This document shows, piece after piece, positions 58,393 to 64,000 of a stretch of DNA of 64,000 bases. The notes beneath the pieces are model-generated. The model did no database searches and had not been told where the DNA came from. It saw only the letters and a list, made by a program, of their open reading frames with translations. Made by a program: the position numbers and the translations under genes. The stretch comes from CAYNSX01 sp964400165 (GTDB lineage: Bacteria; Armatimonadota; Hebobacteria; CAYNSX01): positions 1 to 64,000 of the forward strand of contig CAYNSX010000002.1 of NCBI GenBank assembly GCA_964400165.1. The letters are read 5' to 3'. Each line of letters starts with the position of its first letter. The stretch's first letter is position 1.

Positions 58393-59894
58393 GCCGCCAT
58401 TTTACTCTGCGCTCGTGCGCGCCGGCCCCGCCACACTGCGGCGAGAAGGATGAGCACGCCGAGCACTTGCAACACCCTCGGAAACAGCCACCCGCCGCGC
58501 ACATAGGGTGACCGCTCCGTCATCAGCTCCGCGTTACCTTGCAAAGTTAGCCCCTCGCCAAACACCGGAAGTGACTGATCGATGCGCCCCCAGGGGTCGA
58601 CAATCTGCGACGCGCCGGAACTGGCGGCCCGCACGATCCAGCGCCGCAGTTCCACCGCCCGCATCGCCGTCATCGCCGTATGCTGCACATGCTGCAGGCG
58701 GCCCCAACTCATCGCATCGAAGTTGGGCACGACAAGCAACTCCCCGCCGTTCGCCACCACCCGCCGCGCCGGCTTCTCGAAATCGAGGTCGAAGCAGATG
58801 ACGATGCCGAAGCGCCCCCACGGGGCGTCGAAGACCGGATACTCGCGCCCGGGTGTGCCGTCGTCAAAAAAATGCACCGGGTTGATCTTGTGATAGGCAC
58901 CGATCGGCTCGCCGGTAGGCGCCAGGATGAGCGCGGTGTTCCACCACGGATGGTCGGCGGGCGGCTTGATGTATTCCTGCGTGCCGAACACGAGGTACAC
59001 CTGCCGCGCCCGCACCAGCTTCTGAATGTCCTCGAGAACGAGCGGATTTTGCTTCACATCAAGCGGGATCGCATATTCGGGCCACACGACCAGACTCCCC
59101 GGCGGCGGGTTGGCGGCCTCGGTCAGTTCGATCATTCCGTCCCAGGTGCGCGTCTCGAGTTGGACGAGGGTGACAGGAACGGTGCGCCGATCCTCACTGT
59201 GGGGGACAGACATGAACGGCCAGAGGAGAACCCCATAAACCGACAATGCGAGGAGCCACGACTTCGGCCAGGGAGCACGCTGCGTTTTCAGCCGCAGGGC
59301 CGCCGCCACCAGCCCGTTCGCACAGGCGATAACACCCGACAAGCCGTAGCATCCAACGATGGCCGCCCATTGCAGCGGCCCGAGGCGCTCGGCGAGCGAG
59401 TAGCCGAGACTCATCCAGGTGAAGCGCAGCGGCCAGTCTTCTGCGCGCAGCAATTCGGTCAGCACCCAGAAACAGGGGATGGTGAGCGGCCACCAGCGCG
59501 GCCCCGGCCAGCGGTCGGTCGCCGCCACGCACGCGGCAAAGATTCCGAAGAACAGACCGAAGATGAAGAAGAGCGAGATGGCGCCGGCGTGGAAGATGTT
59601 GAACAGCCACGGCAGCGTGATTGCCGCGAACACGATCCCGCCCACCACGCCGACATAGAACGCGTGCCGGGCGCGTAGCCCGGGCGCGGCGTTGATCAGC
59701 GGCACGAGCCCCACCCAGGCGAGCCACCACAGGCGGTACGGCGGGAACGCGAGCGCGAGCAGCGCGCCGGACAGCGCCGCGGCCGCCAGACGCCACCCGA
59801 TGCGCCCGCCCTCCGCCGCCGGGACGGTGGCGCTACCCGGTCGGCTGTGCAGCAGACGCCCCTTCCGTTCGCAGGCCGTGCGCGATGTCTGCAA
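58389..59894 (-). CDS. lnt: Apolipoprotein N-acyltransferase
   Basis: Adds the third acyl chain to lipoproteins on the periplasmic side of the inner membrane, so an outer membrane is likely. The 501-residue protein has six to seven helices and a nitrilase domain: E in W-P-E-Y-A-I-P, K in Y-H-K-I-N-P-V-H-F, and the Cys nucleophile in G-I-V-I-C-F-D-L-D-F-E. The first 30 residues come from the end of miaA and a repeat module (S-R-P-G-S-A-T-V-P-A-A-E). The conserved part begins G-W-R-L-A-A-A-A-L-S-G. The only standard start ahead of it is TTG 59894, inside miaA. Confidence 0.93.
   Translation of the reverse strand: MQTSRTACERKGRLLHSRPGSATVPAAEGGRIGWRLAAAALSGALLALAFPPYRLWWLAWVGLVPLINAAPGLRARHAFYVGVVGGIVFAAITLPWLFNIFHAGAISLFFIFGLFFGIFAACVAATDRWPGPRWWPLTIPCFWVLTELLRAEDWPLRFTWMSLGYSLAERLGPLQWAAIVGCYGLSGVIACANGLVAAALRLKTQRAPWPKSWLLALSVYGVLLWPFMSVPHSEDRRTVPVTLVQLETRTWDGMIELTEAANPPPGSLVVWPEYAIPLDVKQNPLVLEDIQKLVRARQVYLVFGTQEYIKPPADHPWWNTALILAPTGEPIGAYHKINPVHFFDDGTPGREYPVFDAPWGRFGIVICFDLDFEKPARRVVANGGELLVVPNFDAMSWGRLQHVQHTAMTAMRAVELRRWIVRAASSGASQIVDPWGRIDQSLPVFGEGLTLQGNAELMTERSPYVRGGWLFPRVLQVLGVLILLAAVWRGRRARAQSKMAA
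59818..59841 (-). repeat. PGSAxVPAA repeat module at the miaA/lnt junction
   Basis: Matches the purL copy at 23 of 24 bases (starts GCCGGGACGG, ends GCGCTACCCGGT on +). On the - strand its ACCGGGTAG supplies the stop codon of miaA, and in the lnt frame it is read as P-G-S-A-T-V-P-A-A. Confidence 0.8.
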
Positions 59895-60807
59895 TCTGCG
59901 TCACCGCCGCCTCCCAGCCGGCGAGCGACCAGTCCAGCCACTCGACCGCCGGCATCCGCCGAAACCAGGTGAACTGCCGCCGCGCAAAGTGCCGCGTGTC
60001 ACGCTGTAGAGTATAGACCGCCGTTTCGAGCGGCACTTCGCCGCGCACCACCGGAATCAGTTGCCGGTAGCCGAGCGCATGCATCGCTTGGGATTCGGGC
60101 GGCACGCCCGCATCGAGCAGGCGCTTCACCTCATCGAGCAGCCCCTTCGCCAACTCTGCGTGCACGCGCTCGTCGATGCGCCGATACAGCAGTTCGCGCG
60201 GCAGCGTCAACCCGATGAGGCGCGCCTGATAGCGCGGCGGGCGTTCGGCATCGAGGCGCTTCCAATGGCTCAATGGCTGCCCCGTCAGTTCGTACACTTC
60301 GAGGGCGCGCACGACCCGCTTGAGATTGTTCGGATGGATGGCCGCCGCGCTCTCGGCGTCCACTGCGGCCAGCCGGGCGTGGACAGCCGCCTTGCCCTCC
60401 TGCGCGGCGAGGACGTAATAGCGGGCGCGCAGCGCCTCGTCCGGCGCCGTGCGGGCGAACCCCCACGGCGCCAGCACCCCCTGAATGTAGAGGCCGGTCC
60501 CGCCCGACAGGATGGGCGCCCGCCCGCGGGCGTGAATGTCGGCGAGCGCCTGTTCGGCATGCGCCACATATTCGGCGACGGTGAAGGGCGAGCGCGGGTC
60601 GGCGATGTCGAGACCGTAGTGGGTGATGCCGCGGCGCTCGGCGAGCGTCGGCTTGTCGGTGCCGATGTCGCAGCCGCGATAGACCTGCGTCGAGTCGGCG
60701 GTGACGATTTCGCCGCCGGCCCGCTCCGCCACCGCGATCGCCATCGCCGACTTGCCGGCGCCCGTCGGCCCGACGATGACCAGGATGGGGAAGGGGAGCG
60801 CGTTCAT
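59833..60807 (-). CDS. miaA: tRNA dimethylallyltransferase
   Basis: Adds a dimethylallyl group to A37 of tRNAs reading UNN codons. The 324-residue protein has the P-loop V-I-V-G-P-T-G-A-G-K-S, D-S-T-Q-V-Y-R-G, D-K-P-T, G-G-T-G-L-Y-I and T-R-H-F-A-R-R-Q-F-T-W-F. ATG 60807 gives the family N-terminus. The last four residues and the TAG come from a repeat module (59818-59841), so the original C-terminus may have been slightly different. Overlaps lnt by 62 bases. Confidence 0.95.
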   Translation of the reverse strand: MNALPFPILVIVGPTGAGKSAMAIAVAERAGGEIVTADSTQVYRGCDIGTDKPTLAERRGITHYGLDIADPRSPFTVAEYVAHAEQALADIHARGRAPILSGGTGLYIQGVLAPWGFARTAPDEALRARYYVLAAQEGKAAVHARLAAVDAESAAAIHPNNLKRVVRALEVYELTGQPLSHWKRLDAERPPRYQARLIGLTLPRELLYRRIDERVHAELAKGLLDEVKRLLDAGVPPESQAMHALGYRQLIPVVRGEVPLETAVYTLQRDTRHFARRQFTWFRRMPAVEWLDWSLAGWEAAVTQIADIAHGLRTEGASAAQPTG

Positions 60808-60915
60808 CACAGCTAGTCTATCGCGGCGGGACAGAACCTTACCCGGGGCTGTAAGCCCCGGGCTCACAAAGTGCGCCCGCTGAACCGGGCGCGACTGCAA
60901 CTGCCACCATTCTTT

Positions 60916-60993
60916 CGCGCCCCATTCATGGGGCGCTTTCTGTTAGCCCGGCCCTCCCGCCCTGAGCGAAGCCGAAGGGTTCAGGGCCGGGTG
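60916..60993 (+). repeat. 78-bp exact direct repeat, copy 1
   Basis: Identical base for base to 61121-61198, starting CGCGCCCCATTC. It holds a hairpin with arms GCGCCCCAT/ATGGGGCGC followed by TTTCTGTT (terminator-like on +) and a second fold between CGGCCCT and AGGGCCG containing CCCTGAGCGAAGCCGAAGGG. Confidence 0.95.
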
Positions 60994-61054
60994 ACCCACG
61001 CGGCCTCCCCCCCTGCCCCCTCTCCTGTGAGGAGAGGGGGATTGACTTTGGGGG

Positions 61055-61073
61055 GGCAGGCACATTGCCTGCC
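61055..61073. repeat. GGCAGGCA/TGCCTGCC palindrome, copy 3 (intergenic)
   Basis: Same 8-base arms as at 55594 and 55842, loop CAT. A G run precedes it (61051-61056) instead of a C run following it, so it is the reverse orientation. Confidence 0.9.
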
Positions 61074-61120
61074 AGAATCGCCGATGTTGGAAGTGAACCC
61101 TGAACTTGGCCCGATGTTTA

Positions 61121-61198
61121 CGCGCCCCATTCATGGGGCGCTTTCTGTTAGCCCGGCCCTCCCGCCCTGAGCGAAGCCGAAGGGTTCAGGGCCGGGTG
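61121..61198 (+). repeat. 78-bp exact direct repeat, copy 2
   Basis: Second copy of 60916-60993, 205 bases further on, with different neighbours on both sides. Perfect identity means recent duplication or gene conversion. Confidence 0.95.
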
Positions 61199-61206
61199 TC
61201 AGTTGC

Positions 61207-61327
61207 CCTCACCCGCCCCTCGGCTTCGCTCGGGGCACCCTCTCCCGGTAGGGAGAGGGACAACACATCATCCTTCGCCCATTGTTCTCCCCCTCTCCGC
61301 TTGTCGGAGAGGGGGTCGGGGGGTGAG
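61207..61327 (+). repeat. Two composite modules homologous to the birA insert
   Basis: CCTCACCC (61207), CCCCTCGGCTTCGCTCGGGG (61216-61235) and a hairpin CCCTCTCCC/GGGAGAGGG (61238-61246, 61251-61259) are followed by CTCCCCCTCTCCGC...GGAGAGGGGG (61287-61316). Both parts occur in birA, in inverted order and orientation. Confidence 0.85.
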
Positions 61328-61332
61328 GGCGC

Positions 61333-63042
61333 TCACCGCTGAAACCGCCGATCCAGTTCCGCCTGCGTGATGGCGAATATGACCGGCTGCCCGTGCGGGC
61401 AGATGGCGGGCGTGGCGCAGCGCTCCAGGTCGCCGAGCAGGTGGCGCATCTCTTCGATGGTCAGCGCGTCGCCCGCTTTGACCGCCGAGCGGCACGCCAT
61501 CGTTTCGAGCAAATGCTCACGCGCCCGCCGGGCGCCTGTGGGCGCGTCGCCGTCGCCGGCCGGCGAGCCCATCAGTTCTTCGAGCAGGTCGCGCACCAGT
61601 TGCGCGGCGTCGAGCTTCGCCAGCGCCACCGGCACTGTGCGCAGCAGGAACGAGTTGGCGCCGAACGGCTCCAGCGTGAACCCGAGCGACGCGAAAACAT
61701 CCAGCCGCGCTTCCAGCGCCGCGGCCTCGTCGGGCGCAAAATGCAGCGTCGGCGGCAGTGCCAGCGCCTGCTGCGCGCCCGGCCGGTCGAGTTCGGTCGC
61801 AATCAGGCGGTCGTAGAGGACCCGCTCGTGCGCGCGGTGCTGATTGACGATGAGCAACCCTTCGCCGCTCTCGACCAGCAGGTAGGTGCTGCGCAACTGC
61901 GCCAGCGGCCGCAAGTGCAGCGCTTCGCCGTTCTCGTCGCCGTCGGTCGCCGGCAACGGCGGCTGCACGCGGAAGCCCGCCGGCACCGCGTCGAGCGCCG
62001 GCAGCGCCGCCGACGGCAGCGCGTACCGTGCGGCGAGCGGCAGCGCCGGCATCTGCTGCGCGCCGGCCAGAGCTTCCTGCACCGCCCGCCGCACCGCGGC
62101 GAACACCTCGCGCTCGCGCACGAACCGCACTTCGGCCTTCGCCGGGTGCACATTCACATCCACTTCGTCGTGCGGCAGCGCCAGGTGCAACACGAACACC
62201 GGGAACCGCGCGCCGTGCAGCAGCCCGCCGTACGCCTCCTCGGCGGCGATGGTCAGCGCCCGGCTGCGGATGGCGCGGCGATTGGCGAACAGGTATTGCT
62301 GCGCCCGCGCCGCCCGGCTCAAGTCCGGCCGGCCGACGAAGCCCGTCACCCGCGCCGCGGGCGCGTGCAAGTCCACCGGCGCCAGCGCATCGGCGAACTC
62401 GCCGCCGAGGACGCGCAGCGCCGCCGCCAGCGGGTCGGTCGCCGGGCGCACGAACACCTCGCGGCCCTCGATGTGCAGCGACCAGTCGCACTCGGGGTGC
62501 GAGAGCGTGAAGCGGCTCACCACTTCAGCGATGTGGCGCACTTCCGTGTGGTCGGTCTTCAGAAACTTCCAGCGCGCCGGCGTGTTGTAGAACAGCCGCG
62601 ATACGCTCACCTCGGTGCCCGGCGGCGCGCCCGCCGGTGTGACCGACACCACCGTCCCGCCCTCGGCGCGCACCAGCGTGCCGGTGTCTTCGTCCGGCTG
62701 CCGGGTCAGGATTTGCAGGTGCGACACCGCCCCGATGCTGGGCAGCGCCTCGCCGCGGAAGCCGAGCGTGGCGATGGCACGCAAGTCCTCGAGCGCGGCG
62801 ATCTTGCTGGTGGCGTGGCGTTGCAGGGCGAGCACCGCATCTTCGCGGTCCATTCCGCAGCCGTTGTCGCGGACGCGCAGTCTCTGCCGCCCGGCGCCCT
62901 CTACCGTCACTTCGATGCGCGTGGCGCCGGCGTCGAGTGCGTTCTCGATCAGTTCCTTGACAACCGACGCCGGACGCTCGATGACCTCGCCGGCGGCGAT
63001 GTGGTTGGCGACGCGCTCATCGAGCAGTCGGACGCGCGCCAC
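61333..63042 (-). CDS. mutL: DNA mismatch repair protein MutL with altered nuclease motif
   Basis: Links MutS mismatch recognition to strand removal. The 569-residue protein has the GHKL ATPase boxes: E-N-A-L-D-A-G-A-T, D-N-G-C-G-M, G-F-R-G-E-A-L-P-S-I. The C-terminal domain keeps A-C-R-S-A-V-K-A and C-P-H-G-Q-P. The nuclease motif DQHA-x2-E-x4-E reads N400-Q-H-R-A-H-E-R-V-L-Y-D, so the metal-binding Asp is Asn. Length is typical of bacteria. ATG at 63042, two bases after the upstream stop. Confidence 0.95.
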   Translation of the reverse strand: MARVRLLDERVANHIAAGEVIERPASVVKELIENALDAGATRIEVTVEGAGRQRLRVRDNGCGMDREDAVLALQRHATSKIAALEDLRAIATLGFRGEALPSIGAVSHLQILTRQPDEDTGTLVRAEGGTVVSVTPAGAPPGTEVSVSRLFYNTPARWKFLKTDHTEVRHIAEVVSRFTLSHPECDWSLHIEGREVFVRPATDPLAAALRVLGGEFADALAPVDLHAPAARVTGFVGRPDLSRAARAQQYLFANRRAIRSRALTIAAEEAYGGLLHGARFPVFVLHLALPHDEVDVNVHPAKAEVRFVREREVFAAVRRAVQEALAGAQQMPALPLAARYALPSAALPALDAVPAGFRVQPPLPATDGDENGEALHLRPLAQLRSTYLLVESGEGLLIVNQHRAHERVLYDRLIATELDRPGAQQALALPPTLHFAPDEAAALEARLDVFASLGFTLEPFGANSFLLRTVPVALAKLDAAQLVRDLLEELMGSPAGDGDAPTGARRAREHLLETMACRSAVKAGDALTIEEMRHLLGDLERCATPAICPHGQPVIFAITQAELDRRFQR

Positions 63043-63044
63043 GC

Positions 63045-63503
63045 TTACTCCACGCGCACTTCGATCGGCATGCTGCGCAGTTTCTCGCGCACCATCCAGT
63101 CCGCGGTGATTTCATAAGTGCCCGGCGGGACGGGCTTGGCATCGTTGTCTACCATGTCCCACTGCGCGGTGAAGTCTTCCGACCACCCGACGGGAATGGG
63201 CGCCATCTTGATGGCCTGCGTGAAGAAGCGCCCGAATGACCACTGCCAGATGTCCTGCCCGTCGCGGGCGACGCGGAATTCGAAGGACTGGCCGGTCAGA
63301 TACTGCGCTTCCGTGGGCTGCTCGCCGGTGTATTCGACATGCAGCGTCAGGTGCGCCGCGCCGTCCGTGTGGTAGACGGCCTGATCGGCGCGCAGGACCA
63401 GTTTCATCGAGCCGTATGCGATATCGGCGGCGGGCGGGCCGCCGGTGCAACTCGGCATCAGCGCCAATCCGACCACCCCCAGGCAGGCAACGAGTGTCCG
63501 CAT
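63045..63503 (-). CDS. BsuPI-domain lipoprotein
   Basis: This is a 152-residue protein with a lipoprotein signal (RTLVACLGVVGLALMPSC, Cys19) and one beta-sandwich domain. It reads L-T-L-H-V-E-Y-T-G-E, G-Q-S-F-E-F-R-V-A-R-D-G-Q-D-I-W-Q-W-S and P-P-G-T-Y-E-I-T-A-D-W, the pattern of the intracellular proteinase inhibitor BsuPI family. Here it would be outside the cytoplasm. Whether it inhibits a protease is unknown. ATG 63503 gives the signal peptide; earlier frame is meaningless. Confidence 0.82.
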   Translation of the reverse strand: MRTLVACLGVVGLALMPSCTGGPPAADIAYGSMKLVLRADQAVYHTDGAAHLTLHVEYTGEQPTEAQYLTGQSFEFRVARDGQDIWQWSFGRFFTQAIKMAPIPVGWSEDFTAQWDMVDNDAKPVPPGTYEITADWMVREKLRSMPIEVRVE

Positions 63504-63516
63504 CGCAAGGCCTCCG

Positions 63517-64000
63517 TCACGCGGTGTATGGCATTGTACCTGCGGGAGCCGCCGCTTCGCGACAGTGGTTGAGGATAAGGAGCAGCCAGAGGGTGGCGAA
63601 GAGCGCGAGGGCCATCTCGGCACCATAGTAGGGATACAGCGTGATTGCTTGGATGAGCGTGTAGGTCGCGTTGCTCGATGAGTCGCCGAAAGCAAAACTC
63701 GGCAGGAACCAGAGCAAGTGCCCGGCAGTCCCCGTCGCAACAGAAATCAGCGCCAGGCTGGGTAAGTTCCGCCACACCGCGCGGGGCAGCGTGCGCAATC
63801 CAGCCCAGTATCCTGTGCCGCTGACCAGCCACCAATACAGGGCAAGCCAGCCCAGCATTGAGAACACACGCACGCCCATCCCAGCGATCCAGAGGGTCTC
63901 TACCGGCGTCCTATCAAGATTTCCATGCATCGCGCCATACAACGAAGTGCGAAGCCAGCCAAGACCAATCGCTGGGGTGCTTGTGATGAGCATGACGAGA
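63517..64000 (-). CDS. Yip1-like membrane protein, C-terminal part (partial)
   Basis: About 158 residues from ATG 63993, but the frame stays open to the window edge and the protein probably starts beyond it. At least four hydrophobic helices are visible (V-F-S-M-L-G-W-L-A-L-Y-W-W-L, L-A-L-I-S-V-A-T-G-T-A-G-H-L and A-L-A-L-F-A-T-L-W-L-L-L-I-L). The start M-L-I-T-S-T-P-A-I-G-L-G-W resembles Yip1-domain bacterial membrane proteins. Function unknown. Confidence 0.6.
   Translation of the reverse strand, partial: LVMLITSTPAIGLGWLRTSLYGAMHGNLDRTPVETLWIAGMGVRVFSMLGWLALYWWLVSGTGYWAGLRTLPRAVWRNLPSLALISVATGTAGHLLWFLPSFAFGDSSSNATYTLIQAITLYPYYGAEMALALFATLWLLLILNHCREAAAPAGTMPYTA

Larger units (their letters stand above)
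60808..61332. repeat. Gene-free repeat cluster between miaA and mutL
   Basis: 525 bases with no supported gene. In order: a hairpin with arms CCCGGGGCT/AGCCCCGGG (60842-60862) and GCGCCCG/CGGGCGC (60873-60892); a 78-base unit (60916-60993); a CCCCTCTCC-type hairpin near 61017-61040; a GGCAGGCA palindrome (61055-61073); an exact second copy of the 78-base unit (61121-61198); a composite module (61207-61259); and a CTCCCCCTCTCCGC module (61287-61327) touching the mutL stop. Confidence 0.9.

Noticed and set aside
60916..61198. A CRISPR-like array from the repeated 78-base units
   Set aside because: Only two copies, unit too long, spacer 127 bases and filled with other repeats; no cas genes nearby.

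Overview
This window is a 64-kb, high-GC, gene-dense bacterial chromosome segment from a draft assembly (a 10-N scaffold gap lies at 58205-58214). The encoded functions point to a diderm bacterium: apolipoprotein N-acyltransferase, lipoproteins and surface-glycan glycosyltransferases. Several traits fit the Terrabacteria side of the tree: three-part PurL/PurS/PurQ, B. subtilis-type iron-sulfur PurF, LL-diaminopimelate aminotransferase, aspartate dehydrogenase in NAD synthesis and a Rex operator. Two exported beta-propellers with pseudopilin-like tails resemble proteins common in Armatimonadota and Planctomycetota. An Armatimonadota-like lineage is my best guess, but it is an inference from gene content only.

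Layout. From 1 to about 22 kb most genes are on the + strand. The order is the end of priA, def, fmt, a TPR protein, a YugP-like protease and lepB. A surface-glycan island follows (GtrA, a YfhO-like membrane protein, a GT39-like enzyme, three GT1/GT4-type transferases and one GT2). Next come two tandem beta-propeller paralogues, folB, a cyclodeaminase-like protein, gatB and a very unusual HEAT-repeat/AAA ATPase. From 22 kb to the end everything is on the - strand, read from high to low coordinates. The blocks, listed right to left, are: mutL; miaA-lnt-dapF; a ClpP-like protein, a saccharopine-dehydrogenase-like protein, dapL and hflX; dnaJ and an AI-2E-type permease; a sugar nucleotidyltransferase; a tricorn-like protease; folP-folK; a type IV pilus/T2SS F protein; panC; a nadA-nadX-nadC-birA-GNAT-HIT-DapA-like-SDR run; a lipoprotein, a BrkB-like protein, rplI and dnaB; and a complete tight purine operon purD-B-S-Q-L-F-M. 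Genes are commonly joined by 4-base ATGA/GTGA overlaps, so translational coupling is probably the rule.

How the genes work together. The purine operon takes PRPP towards IMP, lacking only the formyl-transfer, carboxylation and final steps. nadA-nadX-nadC is a complete aspartate-to-NaMN route and carries a perfect Rex (NADH-sensing) operator just upstream. folB, folK and folP give pteridine and folate steps. dapL and dapF give the end of the LL-DAP aminotransferase lysine/peptidoglycan route.

The most unusual signal is a set of short palindromic repeat modules. They lie between genes and also in frame inside, or forming the ends of, essential genes (birA, purL, lnt/miaA and the saccharopine-dehydrogenase-like gene). 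The same modules recur in a 525-bp gene-free repeat cluster between miaA and mutL. They behave like the in-frame palindromic elements described in Rickettsia, but their sequences are different. Second in interest are the HEAT/AAA ATPase at 19228-22005 and the Rex-NAD control element.
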